Shown here: positions 17,178-27,259 of the stretch, in pieces
Numbering within the stretch: the stretch's first letter is position 1
Layout: the number at the start of each line of letters is the position of its first letter
NCBI GenBank assembly: GCA_965228695.1
Contig: CBDDIB010000002.1
Span: 2,728,001 to 2,792,000, forward strand
DNA from: JAJFJD01 sp965228695
GTDB taxonomy: Bacteria > Pseudomonadota > Alphaproteobacteria > UBA8366
Reading direction: 5' to 3'
DNA length: 64,000 nucleotides
Translations under genes and position numbers: made by a program
The notes under the pieces: model-generated
Seen by the model: the letters and a program-made list of their open reading frames with translations, nothing else
Databases searched by the model: none
Told to the model about the DNA's origin: nothing

Positions 17178-19469
17178 ATGGCTGATGACCGCATTGTCGA
17201 AGATTCGCTTGAGTATCACCGTCGATCGCCCGCCGGTAAGCTCGCCGTCGTTCCGACCAAACCGCTGGTCAATCAGCGGGATTTGGCGCTGGCCTATTCG
17301 CCGGGCGTCGCGGCGGCCTGTGATGCGATCGCGGAAAACGCGAGCGAAGCGGCGACCGTCACGGCGCGGGGTAATCTCGTCGGCGTCGTGACCAACGGTA
17401 CCGCCGTCCTGGGGCTCGGCAATATCGGGCCGCTGGCGTCCAAGCCGGTGATGGAAGGCAAGGCGGTGCTGTTCAAGAAGTTCGCCGGCATCGACGTATT
17501 CGACATCGAGGTGGACGAGTTGGACATCGAACGTTTCGTCGATGTCGTGGCCTCGCTCGAGCCGACCTTCGGCGGCATCAACCTCGAAGACATCAAGGCG
17601 CCGGAATGTTTCGAGATCGAGGCGGCGCTGCGTAAACGAATGAATATTCCGGTCTTCCATGACGATCAGCACGGCACCGCGATCATCGTCGCCGCCGCGA
17701 TCTCCAACGCGCTGCAATTCGTCGGCAAGCCCCTGAAGGAGGCGAAGCTCGTCACGTCGGGCGCGGGCGCGGCGGCGATGGCGTGCCTCAACCTCTTGGT
17801 CGACATGGGCATGCCGCGCGAGAACATATGGGTCACCGATATTGTCGGCCTTGTGTTCAAGGGGCGGCAGCAGGAGATGGACAAGTACAAGGAGCCGTAT
17901 GCGCAGGATACTTCGGCCCGCACGTTGGACGAGGTCATCGGTGGCGCGGACGTATTTCTGGGCCTATCCGCGCCGGGTGTATTGACGAAGGATATGGTCA
18001 AGAAGATGGGCAAGCGGCCGATCATCATGGCGCTGGCCAATCCGACGCCGGAAATCTCGCCGGAAGACGCACGGGACGCCCGCGAGGATGCGATCATCGC
18101 GACCGGGCGCTCCGATTACCCGAACCAGGTCAACAATGTCCTCTGCTTTCCGTTCATATTCCGGGGCGCATTGGATGTCGGCGCCACCGTCATCAATGAG
18201 GAAATGAAGATCGCCTGCGTCGATGCCCTGGCATCCCTGGCACGTGCGGAGATCTCGGATATCGTGGCCAAGGCCTACGGCGATCAACCGATGCAGTTCG
18301 GTGCGGATTACCTGATCCCGAAACCGTTCGATCCCCGCCTTATTCTGGAAATAGCACCCGCGGTGGCGAAGGCCGCGATGGACAGCGGGGTTGCGACGCG
18401 GCCGATCGCCGATCTGGAACATTACCGGCAGACGCTGTCCCAGTTCGTGTGGAAGACGGGGCTCCTGATGAAGCCGGTGTTCGACCAGGCGCGCCGCAAT
18501 CCCAAACGGGTCGCCTACACCGACGGCGAGGACGAGCGGGTGTTGCACGCCGTGCAGGAGGCGTTGGATGCCGGTCTGGCCAGGCCAATCCTGGTTGGCC
18601 GCCGCGCCGTCGTTCAGTCCCGTATCGAGGCCATGGGGTTGCGTATTCGGCTGGATGATCAGGCCGAATTGGTCGATCCCGAGAACGACGACCGGTATCA
18701 CGACTACTGGACCGAGTATTACGAACTGATGGCGCGGAAGGGCGTGTCACCGGATATCGCCCGCCGGGTCATGCGGACGCGGACCACGGCGATTGGCGCG
18801 ATGATGCTGCGGCGTGGCGACGCGGACGCGTTGATCTGCGGCGCGATCGGGCAGTTCCAGACGCATCTTCGCCACGTGCGGGATATCATCGGCATACGCG
18901 AGGGCGCCTTGGATATCTCCGCGTTGACCTTGCTGGTCCTGCCGAACGGCCTCTATTTCATCGCGGATACGCATGTCACGGCGGACCCGTCGGTCGACGA
19001 AATCGTGGAGTTGGCGATCCTGGCGTCCGAGCAGGTGCGACGCTTCGGGATCGAGCCGAAAGTGGCGCTGCTATCCCACTCGAATTTCGGCACGTCGCAG
19101 CACGGCTCGGCGGAAAAGATGCGCGAGGCGGCGTCCCGCTTGCATCAGGCGTATCCGGACATGGCGGTCGAGGGCGAAATGCATGCCGATGCGGCCATCG
19201 ATGTTGAAATCCGGCGGCGTATCTTCCCGGATGCCCGCCTGGAGGGCAGCGCCAACCTGTTGATCATGCCGAATCTCGACTCCGCCAATATCGCCTACAA
19301 TCTCGTCAAAGTGCTCGGTGACGGGTTGATCAGCGTCGGCCCGATGCTGCTGGGGGCCGCGATGCCCGTTCATATCGTGACACCGTCGATTTCCGCCCGT
19401 GGCCTCTTGAATATGACCGCGTTATCTGTCCTTGATGCGCAAGCGTTTGAAAGCCAATCCCACGCCTGA
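17178..19469 (+). CDS. maeB: NADP-dependent malic enzyme with C-terminal phosphotransacetylase-like domain
   Basis: ATG 17178 follows GGGGGTGAG; a GTG at 17172 is in frame. The 763 residues include the malic enzyme domain (SPGVAAACDAI, HDDQHGTA, then the NAD-binding TSGAGAAAMACL) over about 1-425 and a phosphotransacetylase-like domain over about 430-763. This is the MaeB layout. It decarboxylates malate to pyruvate, supplying NADPH; the C-terminal domain is regulatory in studied members and binds acetyl-CoA. The mgtE gene follows after 11 bases. Confidence 0.94.
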   Translation: MADDRIVEDSLEYHRRSPAGKLAVVPTKPLVNQRDLALAYSPGVAAACDAIAENASEAATVTARGNLVGVVTNGTAVLGLGNIGPLASKPVMEGKAVLFKKFAGIDVFDIEVDELDIERFVDVVASLEPTFGGINLEDIKAPECFEIEAALRKRMNIPVFHDDQHGTAIIVAAAISNALQFVGKPLKEAKLVTSGAGAAAMACLNLLVDMGMPRENIWVTDIVGLVFKGRQQEMDKYKEPYAQDTSARTLDEVIGGADVFLGLSAPGVLTKDMVKKMGKRPIIMALANPTPEISPEDARDAREDAIIATGRSDYPNQVNNVLCFPFIFRGALDVGATVINEEMKIACVDALASLARAEISDIVAKAYGDQPMQFGADYLIPKPFDPRLILEIAPAVAKAAMDSGVATRPIADLEHYRQTLSQFVWKTGLLMKPVFDQARRNPKRVAYTDGEDERVLHAVQEALDAGLARPILVGRRAVVQSRIEAMGLRIRLDDQAELVDPENDDRYHDYWTEYYELMARKGVSPDIARRVMRTRTTAIGAMMLRRGDADALICGAIGQFQTHLRHVRDIIGIREGALDISALTLLVLPNGLYFIADTHVTADPSVDEIVELAILASEQVRRFGIEPKVALLSHSNFGTSQHGSAEKMREAASRLHQAYPDMAVEGEMHADAAIDVEIRRRIFPDARLEGSANLLIMPNLDSANIAYNLVKVLGDGLISVGPMLLGAAMPVHIVTPSISARGLLNMTALSVLDAQAFESQSHA

Positions 19470-19480
19470 TCGGAGGCCCC

Positions 19481-20872
19481 GTGACCGACGCACCGGAATC
19501 CGCTGCCGAAGATCGCGACGAGTTGGAGGGCCTATACGGCGCTACCGATGCGCTGGTACGTGAGGTCCAGCAGGCGCTCGCGGAGACTAAGGTCGATGTC
19601 GTAACCGCGCTCATCGAGCCGTTGCATGCGGCGGACCTGGCCGATCTTTTCGAGCATCTGACGTCCGACGAGCGCGACATTTTGGTGACCCTTGCCGGCG
19701 CCGATCTGGATCCGGAATTCTTTACCCATCTCGACGAAAGCGTTCGCGAGGACGTCATCGAGGTGCTCGATACCGAGCAGCTTGCCGAAGTCGTCAACGA
19801 GCTAGAAACGGACGACGCCGTCGATCTGATCGAGAAGCTCGACGAGAGCGATCAGGAAGAGCTGCTCAACGCCGTCGCCCCGGCGGAGCGGGTCCTCTAC
19901 GAGGAGGCGCTCAGCTATCCGGAGGACAGCGCCGGCCGGCTGATGGACCGTGAAGCCGCGACCGTGCCGTCCTACTGGAACATCGGCCAGACCATCGACT
20001 ACATGCGGTCCGATGCCGACCTTCCGTCGAGCTTCTACGATATCTATATCGTCGGTCCGACCTACCGCCCGGTGGGTCTGGTGCCGGTCAGCCGGCTGTT
20101 GCGGACGGAGCGGCCGGTCGATATCGGCGACATCATGGATACCGAGTTGAAGCTGATCCCCGCCACCATGGACCAGGAGGACGTCGCCTTTCTGTTCCGT
20201 CAATACGGGTTGGTTTCCGCGCCCGTGGTGGACGAAAATGGCCGGTTGGTGGGCGTGATCACCGTCGACGACGTGGTCGATGTGATCGAGGAAGAGCATG
20301 AGGAAGATATGCTCAAGCTGGGCGGCGTCAGTGAGGATGATTTCTACGATGCCGTGATCGACACGACCCGGTCCCGGTTTTCCTGGCTGCTCGTCAATTT
20401 GGCGACCGCCATCCTGGCGTCCATGGTCATCGCGATGTTCGATGCGGCGATCGACAAGGTCGTGGCACTCGCGGTCCTCATGCCGATCGTCGCGTCGATG
20501 GGTGGCAATGCGGGAACGCAGACCCTGACCGTGGCGGTGCGGGCGCTGGCCGTGAAGGAGCTGACCCCGACGAACGCCATGCGGATCGTCGGCAAGGAGG
20601 TGCTGGTCGGCGGCATCAACGGCATCCTGTTCGCGGCTCTGATGGGGCTCATCGCTTGGTTCTGGTTCGGCAGCGTCCAGATCGGCGGCATCATCGCGGC
20701 GGCGATGGTCACCAACCTGCTGGTGGCCGGGTTCGCCGGCACCATGATTCCCCTGACGTTGGATCGCATGGGGATCGATCCGGCGGTGGCGTCCAGCGTG
20801 GTTCTGACGACGGTGACGGATGTGGTCGGTTTTCTCTCGTTCTTGGGGCTTGCCGCTTTGACTCTATTATAG
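19481..20872 (+). CDS. mgtE: Magnesium transporter MgtE
   Basis: GTG 19481 follows GGAGG. The 463 residues comprise the acidic N-domain, two CBS domains (about 140-265) that sense cytoplasmic Mg2+, and five transmembrane helices. The pore signature MPIVASMGGNAGTQ lies in the second helix region. MgtE dimers import Mg2+ when cytoplasmic levels are low. It is close behind maeB, whose enzyme needs a divalent cation, though a functional link is speculative. Confidence 0.95.
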   Translation: MTDAPESAAEDRDELEGLYGATDALVREVQQALAETKVDVVTALIEPLHAADLADLFEHLTSDERDILVTLAGADLDPEFFTHLDESVREDVIEVLDTEQLAEVVNELETDDAVDLIEKLDESDQEELLNAVAPAERVLYEEALSYPEDSAGRLMDREAATVPSYWNIGQTIDYMRSDADLPSSFYDIYIVGPTYRPVGLVPVSRLLRTERPVDIGDIMDTELKLIPATMDQEDVAFLFRQYGLVSAPVVDENGRLVGVITVDDVVDVIEEEHEEDMLKLGGVSEDDFYDAVIDTTRSRFSWLLVNLATAILASMVIAMFDAAIDKVVALAVLMPIVASMGGNAGTQTLTVAVRALAVKELTPTNAMRIVGKEVLVGGINGILFAALMGLIAWFWFGSVQIGGIIAAAMVTNLLVAGFAGTMIPLTLDRMGIDPAVASSVVLTTVTDVVGFLSFLGLAALTLL

Positions 20873-20903
20873 TCTGCGGTCGTCGAACAAAGGAGCGCGT
20901 CGC

Positions 20904-22076
20904 ATGATTCCCAACGATATTCCGGGCATGGATTTCGGTCTCGGCGAAACTGCCGACATGATGCGCGACACCGTGCGCAACTTTTCGTCGGATGCGATCG
21001 CGCCGCGCGCGGGCGAGATCGACGAGACCAATGAATTTCCGCGCGACCTGTGGCCGAAGCTGGGTGAACTCGGCCTTCTCGGCGTGACCGTCGAGGAGGA
21101 ATACGGCGGCGCCGGGATGGGCTATACCGAGCATGTCGTCGCCATGGAAGAATTGAGCCGGGCGTCAGCCTCGGTGGGCCTGTCCTACGGTGCGCATTCG
21201 AACCTTTGCGTCAATCAGATCCGCCGCAATGGGTCGGACGCGCACAAGGCGCAATATCTGCCGAAGTTGATCAGCGGTGAGCATGTCGGCGCGCTGGCGA
21301 TGAGCGAGCCGGGCGCCGGGTCGGATGTGGTCTCGATGCGCACCCGGGCGGAGAAGAAAGGCGACCGTTATGTCCTGAACGGCCGGAAAATGTGGATCAC
21401 CAACGGTCCCGATGCCGATGTTCTGGTTGTTTACGCCAAGACCGATCCGGATGCCGACAAGCGCGGTATCAGCGCCTTTCTGATCGAGAAGGGGATGAAG
21501 GGTTTCACCACCGCGCAGAAGCTGGACAAACTGGGTATGCGGGGCTCGAACACATGCGAGTTGGTCTTCGACGACTGCGAGGTGCCGGTGGAAAATCTGT
21601 TTGGCGGCGAGGGCAAGGGCGTCAACGTGCTGATGAGCGGCCTTGATTACGAACGGCTGGTTCTGGCCGGCGGGCCGCTGGGAATCATGCAGTCCTGCCT
21701 TGATGTGGTCGTGCCGTATGTTCACGAACGCGAGCAATTCGGTCAGCCGATCGGCTCGTTTCAATTGATCCAAGGGAAGCTGGCCGACATGTACACCACC
21801 ATGAACGCGGCGAAATCCTACGTGTATATGGTGGCGCAGGCCTGTGACCGCGGCGATGTCACGCGCAAGGACGCTGCCGGGGTCATTTTATACGCGGCCG
21901 AAAAGGCGACGTGGATGGCGTTGGAGGCGATTCAATGCCTCGGCGGCAATGGCTACATCAACGAATACTCCACAGGCCGGTTGCTGCGGGACGCAAAGCT
22001 ATATGAAATCGGTGCGGGCACGTCGGAAATCCGGCGCATGTTGATTGGCCGCGAGTTGTTCGAAGAAACTGCATGA
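20904..22076 (+). CDS. ivd: Isovaleryl-CoA dehydrogenase
   Basis: AAAGGAG lies nine bases before ATG 20904. The 390-residue acyl-CoA dehydrogenase has SEPGAGSDV and GAGTSEIRR motifs. The catalytic Glu sits in GLDYERLVLAGGP, the position particular to isovaleryl-CoA dehydrogenases rather than the later position of most acyl-CoA dehydrogenases. It oxidises isovaleryl-CoA to 3-methylcrotonyl-CoA with FAD, passing electrons to ETF. It opens the leucine-degradation block that ends at 32582. Confidence 0.93.
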   Translation: MIPNDIPGMDFGLGETADMMRDTVRNFSSDAIAPRAGEIDETNEFPRDLWPKLGELGLLGVTVEEEYGGAGMGYTEHVVAMEELSRASASVGLSYGAHSNLCVNQIRRNGSDAHKAQYLPKLISGEHVGALAMSEPGAGSDVVSMRTRAEKKGDRYVLNGRKMWITNGPDADVLVVYAKTDPDADKRGISAFLIEKGMKGFTTAQKLDKLGMRGSNTCELVFDDCEVPVENLFGGEGKGVNVLMSGLDYERLVLAGGPLGIMQSCLDVVVPYVHEREQFGQPIGSFQLIQGKLADMYTTMNAAKSYVYMVAQACDRGDVTRKDAAGVILYAAEKATWMALEAIQCLGGNGYINEYSTGRLLRDAKLYEIGAGTSEIRRMLIGRELFEETA

Positions 22077-22095
22077 CGAGGAGCCTGAAACAGGG

Positions 22096-22758
22096 ATGCC
22101 AACGGTACTGATCACCGGCGCGAGTAGAGGGCTTGGGCGGGAATTCGTCCGGCAATATGAAAATGCCGGATGGCGGGTCATCGCGACCTGTCGAGACCCG
22201 GCGGGAACCGATCTGGACTGCGAGCGCCATGCATTGGACGTGACCGACCCGGACAGCGTCGATGCCATTGGCGCGGCGTTGAGTGGCGAGGCGATCGACG
22301 TTCTGATCAACAATGCCGGCATCTACGGTGCACGGAACTACGGCCCTGATTCGATTCCCTATGACGAATGGGAAAGCGTGCTGCGGACGAACGTACTGGC
22401 GCCGATGCGCGTGGCGGCGGCGTTGATGGCCCCGGTCGCCCGCTCCGACCGGAAGTTGATGGTGTTCCTCAGCAGCATTATGGGCAGTATCGGCGGTGGG
22501 GGTGGGGGACAGTACATCTACCGGTCGTCCAAAGCGGCGCTCAATGCAGCCGTTTCCGCACTGGCGCGGGATATCCGCCCGATGGATGTGGGATGCCTGC
22601 TGCTCCATCCCGGGTGGGTTCAGACCGATATGGGCGGACCCAGCGCTGCGATCGACGCGGGGACCAGCGTTACCGGTATGCAGCAGGTCATCGAGGATTG
22701 GTCGATCAGCGAGACCGGCGCCTTCCTAGACTATGCAGGCGAGCCGATTCCCTGGTGA
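22096..22758 (+). CDS. Short-chain dehydrogenase/reductase
   Basis: This 220-residue Rossmann protein has TGASRGLG (cofactor binding), NNAG and the catalytic pair in YRSSK. The start ATG 22096 follows CAGGG. It belongs to the C-factor-like or sepiapterin-reductase-like SDR group, and NADP specificity is likely. It lies within the leucine-degradation block with a 19-base gap after ivd. Its substrate is unknown. Confidence 0.85.
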   Translation: MPTVLITGASRGLGREFVRQYENAGWRVIATCRDPAGTDLDCERHALDVTDPDSVDAIGAALSGEAIDVLINNAGIYGARNYGPDSIPYDEWESVLRTNVLAPMRVAAALMAPVARSDRKLMVFLSSIMGSIGGGGGGQYIYRSSKAALNAAVSALARDIRPMDVGCLLLHPGWVQTDMGGPSAAIDAGTSVTGMQQVIEDWSISETGAFLDYAGEPIPW

Positions 22759-22865
22759 TGGTCACGCATTCGAAATCGGATTTGAGCGGCGCGGCGGCGG
22801 TGGCGGTTCGGCCGATTGGGCTGGCGCCCGCAATTTCCCTTCCAGCGGCCTAAGGCGGCGCGCGG

Positions 22866-24779
22866 ATGTCTGGGATCGCTGGTTTCGTCGATACGAGACT
22901 GAACCTGTCGGAAGCGGGCCTGACCGGCGTCATCGACCGCATGACGATCCAATTACTCCATCGTGGCCCCGATGATGGCGGTTCGGCCGTCGATGCGTCG
23001 ATGGGGCTCGCTTTGGGATGCCGGCGGTTGGCGATCCAAGACCGCAGCAAAAACGGCCTGCAACCGATGGAGTCGGCCAACCGGCGCTATCTGATCGCAT
23101 TCGACGGGGCAATCTACAATTTCCGGGAATTGAGAAATGAACTCCAGTCGAGCGGTATGCGGGGATGGCGCGGGACGTCGGACACCGAAGTGCTGTTGTT
23201 CGCGATTTCGCGGATCGGGGTGGCGGGCGCATTGGATCGTGGTGACGGCGTCTATGCCTTTGCCCTATGGGATAAACAGGCGAAACGGCTTCATCTCGTG
23301 CGGGACCGGTTGGGCGAGAAGCCGCTCTATTACGGTTGGTGCGGCACCGCGTTCCTCTTCGCCTCGGAACTCAAGGCCATGGTCGCGCACCCGTCGTGGC
23401 AAGGGGCAATCGATCGACAGGCGGCCGCCGCGTATATGCAATTCGGTTATGTTCCGGCACCGTTGACGATCTACCACGGCATTCAGAAATTACCGCCCGC
23501 GCATTGGGTCACCTTGGACCTCGATGGGTTGAAGCCGGGCGTACTGCCCGTGCCGCGGCGGTATTGGAACCGGCGTGCGCTCATCGAACACGCCGTGGAC
23601 GCGCCCTATGGCGGTGACATCGACACGGCCGTTGGACGGCTGGATCAGATACTCGGCAGATCGTTGGAGCGGCGTTTGTCCGCGGACGTCGAGGTCGGGA
23701 TGCATCTGTCAGGTACCGTTGCTTCCCATGCGATTGCCGCGATGGCGTCGGAAACCGCCATGGAGCCGATCAGGACCTTCTCGATCGGATTTGACGACCG
23801 GGACCGGCGGGCGGTCGACCAAACAAGCGCGGTCGCGCGGTGGCTCGGGACCGAACACACGACACTGGAGGCGCCCAAGGAGGCGCCGATGCGGACGATC
23901 GATCGACTGCCGCGGATATTCGACGAACCCTTTGCCGGACGGTCTCAGTTGCAGGCGGTTTTCCTTGCAGAAGCGCTGCGCGAGCATACGAGCGCCGTGA
24001 TTTCCGATATCGGCGGCGGAGCGCTCTTCGGGGGCGGCCCCCGCCGCCGGGCAGCGCACAATCATTGGCAGCATATTCGGCACAACTCGGTGCGGCGGCG
24101 CCTTGCGGCACTGGCGCTGCGATGGTGTCCGTTCCGCGCTCTCAATCGCCTGTCCTCGGCCGGCGATAGGCTTTTCGAGATGCTGTCGAAATCCGCCGGA
24201 CCGACGCCGGAATTCCTGCTGGCGCGGTATCGGACATTCTGGCAGGGCATCGATAACCCGATGCATCGGTTCGACTTCATGCCGGATGAAGACGCGACGT
24301 CCTGGATGCCGGCGACACCTTCCTCCGCGCGATTGTTGAATGCCGACGTATCGACGACCCTGCCGAACGACAGCCTGGTCGCTCTGGATCGCGCCAGTAT
24401 GGCGATGGGCGTTCAAATGCGCGCGCCTATGCTGAACCGGGAGCTTGTCGAATTCGTCCTTTCGCTGCCGACCACCGAGAGCGGCGGAAAGGACATGGCC
24501 GAGCGTGCGCTGATGCAATTGGCGGAGCGCTATGCGGGCGGCGATTTGGAGATCGCCGATATCGTAGACAGCGGTCCGCCGCTGGCGGATTGGCTGCGCG
24601 GTCCGCTCGCCGATTGGGCTGAAGATTTGCTGTCGCCGGAACAGTTGAAAGAGGATGATCTCCTCCGGGCCGAGCCGATCCTGACGGCATGGCGCCAGCA
24701 TCGCGACGGTACGGTCGACCGCAGCGGCGATCTTTGGACCGTATTGATGTTTCAGGCTTGGCGGGCGGAATGGCTGTGA
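22866..24779 (+). CDS. Asparagine synthetase-like protein with eroded active sites (likely pseudoenzyme)
   Basis: The 637-residue protein has the full AsnB layout: class II glutaminase domain (LLHRGPDDGG, FDGAIYNFRELR, RDRLGEKPLYY) then a synthetase domain (about 235-637). Three catalytic elements are missing. The nucleophile Cys2 is Ser (MSGIAGF). The ATP pyrophosphatase loop SGGxDS reads SGTVAS at residues 282-287. The later GDGGDE motif reads DIGGGA from residue 381. The frame is intact, so this looks like a maintained protein with another role, such as a scaffold or regulator, rather than a functional asparagine synthetase. The metallophosphoesterase start overlaps its end. Confidence 0.85.
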   Translation: MSGIAGFVDTRLNLSEAGLTGVIDRMTIQLLHRGPDDGGSAVDASMGLALGCRRLAIQDRSKNGLQPMESANRRYLIAFDGAIYNFRELRNELQSSGMRGWRGTSDTEVLLFAISRIGVAGALDRGDGVYAFALWDKQAKRLHLVRDRLGEKPLYYGWCGTAFLFASELKAMVAHPSWQGAIDRQAAAAYMQFGYVPAPLTIYHGIQKLPPAHWVTLDLDGLKPGVLPVPRRYWNRRALIEHAVDAPYGGDIDTAVGRLDQILGRSLERRLSADVEVGMHLSGTVASHAIAAMASETAMEPIRTFSIGFDDRDRRAVDQTSAVARWLGTEHTTLEAPKEAPMRTIDRLPRIFDEPFAGRSQLQAVFLAEALREHTSAVISDIGGGALFGGGPRRRAAHNHWQHIRHNSVRRRLAALALRWCPFRALNRLSSAGDRLFEMLSKSAGPTPEFLLARYRTFWQGIDNPMHRFDFMPDEDATSWMPATPSSARLLNADVSTTLPNDSLVALDRASMAMGVQMRAPMLNRELVEFVLSLPTTESGGKDMAERALMQLAERYAGGDLEIADIVDSGPPLADWLRGPLADWAEDLLSPEQLKEDDLLRAEPILTAWRQHRDGTVDRSGDLWTVLMFQAWRAEWL

Positions 24780-25642
24780 AGGCAAAATATTGGGCCGTTG
24801 CGGTCCTCGCCGGCGTTGTCGCCTGTCTAGCAATTTGGGTGAGCGTCATCGAGCCCGACATGCTGCGGATACGCCATGTCGAGGTCACGTCCGCCGCCTG
24901 GCCGGCGACAATGCCGCCGCTGAAGGTTGCCGTCATAGCCGACTTGCACGCCGGCGCGCCGCATATCGACATAGCCAAACTGGACACCGTGGTGGCGGCC
25001 GCCAATGAAATGCAGCCGGACGTGATCTTCCTGCTCGGCGACTATGTCGTGCAAGGTGTCCTGTTTGGTAGCTTCGTTTCGCCTGAAATCGTCGGACGGC
25101 GGCTGTCCCGGTTGCGCGCGAAACATGGCGTCTACGCCGTATTGGGCAACCACGATTGGTGGCTCGATGGACCGCGCGTGATCCGCGCGTTGCAGGCGAA
25201 CGGGATGACCGTACTCGAGAATGAGGCGGTGCCGTTCGCGGTGCCGGCAGGCCGAGTCTGGATCGCCGGGATCGCCGACGACACGACCCGGACCCCGGAG
25301 GTCGTGCGGACGGTCGCGCCGCTGCCGGTTGGCGAGCCGATTCTGTTGATCACCCACGATCCCGCCGTCTTCGAAGATGTGACGGACCGTGTCATGCTCA
25401 CGCTGGCTGGGCATACCCACGGCGGTCAGGTATATCTTCCGGGCATTGGGGCCCTGATCGTGCCCGGTCGTGCGCCGCGCCGTCACGCCTATGGGCTGAT
25501 CCGCGAGAACGGGCGAACGATGTTTGTCACCGCTGGGGTCGGAAGCAGTATTATACCCGTGCGTTTCAATATGCCGCCGGAGATCGTGTCCCTGACGATC
25601 AAATCCCGATTTGCGCCGGCGCAGGACACAAAAGGTCGATAG
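24770..25642 (+). CDS. Membrane-anchored metallophosphoesterase
   Basis: ATG 24770 lies inside the end of the previous gene, giving 290 residues. A membrane anchor (about 7-24) precedes calcineurin-like metal motifs: DLHAG, GDYV, GNHD and GHTHGGQ. The set matches the YkuE/LpxH-like group that acts on phospho-lipids or nucleotides at the membrane. The substrate is not evident. The carboxylase gene starts five bases after its end. Confidence 0.88.
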   Translation: MAVKAKYWAVAVLAGVVACLAIWVSVIEPDMLRIRHVEVTSAAWPATMPPLKVAVIADLHAGAPHIDIAKLDTVVAAANEMQPDVIFLLGDYVVQGVLFGSFVSPEIVGRRLSRLRAKHGVYAVLGNHDWWLDGPRVIRALQANGMTVLENEAVPFAVPAGRVWIAGIADDTTRTPEVVRTVAPLPVGEPILLITHDPAVFEDVTDRVMLTLAGHTHGGQVYLPGIGALIVPGRAPRRHAYGLIRENGRTMFVTAGVGSSIIPVRFNMPPEIVSLTIKSRFAPAQDTKGR

Positions 25643-25646
25643 GTCC

Positions 25647-27254
25647 GTGGCTGTAATCGCGACATCCCTCGATACCAATGCCGATGCGTTCCGGCAAAAT
25701 GCTGACGCGATGAAGGGCGCTCTCGACAATTTGCGCGAGACGATCGCGGCGGTGGAGCAGGGCGGTGGCGATGCGGCGCGGGACCGTCACCTCTCACGCG
25801 GGAAACTTCTGGTGCGGGACCGGATCGACCGGCTGGTCGATCCCGGCGCTCCGTTCCTCGAATTTTCCCCGCTTGCGGCGTACGGCATGTATGACGACCG
25901 GATTGCGGCGGCGGGAATCGTCACCGGGGTCGGGCGGGTCTCGGGCGTCGAATGCGTGATTGTGGCGAACGATGCGACCGTCAAGGGCGGTACCTACTAT
26001 CCGGTCACGGTGAAAAAGCATTTGCGGGCGCAGGAGATCGCGCTGCAGAACCGGCTGCCCTGCATTTATCTGGTCGATTCCGGCGGTGCGAACCTGCCGA
26101 ACCAGGACGAGGTATTTCCCGACCGCGACCATTTCGGCCGCATATTCTTCAACCAGGCCACCATGTCGGCGCAAGGCATCCCGCAGATCGCCGCCGTAAT
26201 GGGATCCTGTACCGCCGGCGGCGCCTACGTTCCGGCCATGTCGGATGAGTCGATCATCGTGAAGAAGCAGGGGACAATCTTTTTGGGCGGGCCTGCGTTG
26301 GTAAAGGCCGCTACCGGTGAAGAGACAAGCGCCGAGGAGTTGGGCGGCGCGGATGTACATTCCCGGACTTCCGGCGTCACCGATCACTACGCCGAGGATG
26401 ATGATCATGCGTTGGCGATCTGCCGGCGCATCGTGGGCAACCTGAATTGGCGCAAACCGGTATCGCTGCAGGTGGCCGAGCCGTTGGCGCCGCTCTGCGA
26501 TCCGGAAGAACTCTATGGCGTCGTGCCGGCTGACATCCGTAAGCCGTATGATGTGCGCGAGATCATCGCTCGGGTCGTGGACGGCAGCGACTTCGACGAG
26601 TTCAAGCAACTCTACGGCGCGACGTTGATCTGCGGTTTTGCCCGGCTTCACGGGTATCCGGTGGGCATCATCGCGAATAACGGGATCCTGTTCTCCGAAT
26701 CCGCGCTCAAGGGCGCGCATTTCATCGAGCTGTGCTGCCAGCGCGGCGTGCCGTTGATCTTCCTGCAAAACATTTCCGGGTTCATGGTCGGCAAGAAATA
26801 CGAGGCAGGCGGCATCGCCAAGGACGGGGCCAAACTGGTGATGGCGGTGGCCTGCGCGAACGTGCCGAAATTGACCGTGATCATTGGCGGTTCGTACGGT
26901 GCGGGGAATTATGCTATGTGCGGCCGGGCCTATTCGCCGCGGTTCCTGTGGATGTGGCCGAACGCGCGGATTTCGGTCATGGGCGGCGGGCAGGCCGCGA
27001 ACGTGCTGGCGCAGGTCCGCCGCGACGGCTTGGAGCGCAGCGGCGATACCTGGAGCGAGGGCGACGAGGAAGCCTTCAAAAAACCGATCCTCGAACAGTA
27101 TGAACAACAGGGCCATCCGTATTACGCGAGCGCCCGGTTGTGGGACGACGGGGTGATCGACCCAGCCGAGACACGCACCTATCTCGGCCTCGGGATATCT
27201 GCGGCGTTGAATGCGCCGATCGAAGAAACGCGGTTTGGTGTTTTCAGGATGTAG
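25647..27254 (+). CDS. mccB: 3-Methylcrotonyl-CoA carboxylase beta subunit
   Basis: GTG 25647 gives 535 residues, the family length. Motifs include ARDRHLSRGKLL, YLVDSGGANLPNQDEVFPD and GSYGAGNYAMCGRAY, the pattern that separates methylcrotonyl-CoA from propionyl-CoA carboxyltransferases. With the alpha subunit at 30567 it carboxylates 3-methylcrotonyl-CoA to 3-methylglutaconyl-CoA in leucine breakdown. It is closely spaced with the hydratase that follows. Confidence 0.95.
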   Translation: MAVIATSLDTNADAFRQNADAMKGALDNLRETIAAVEQGGGDAARDRHLSRGKLLVRDRIDRLVDPGAPFLEFSPLAAYGMYDDRIAAAGIVTGVGRVSGVECVIVANDATVKGGTYYPVTVKKHLRAQEIALQNRLPCIYLVDSGGANLPNQDEVFPDRDHFGRIFFNQATMSAQGIPQIAAVMGSCTAGGAYVPAMSDESIIVKKQGTIFLGGPALVKAATGEETSAEELGGADVHSRTSGVTDHYAEDDDHALAICRRIVGNLNWRKPVSLQVAEPLAPLCDPEELYGVVPADIRKPYDVREIIARVVDGSDFDEFKQLYGATLICGFARLHGYPVGIIANNGILFSESALKGAHFIELCCQRGVPLIFLQNISGFMVGKKYEAGGIAKDGAKLVMAVACANVPKLTVIIGGSYGAGNYAMCGRAYSPRFLWMWPNARISVMGGGQAANVLAQVRRDGLERSGDTWSEGDEEAFKKPILEQYEQQGHPYYASARLWDDGVIDPAETRTYLGLGISAALNAPIEETRFGVFRM

Positions 27255-27259
27255 AGGGA

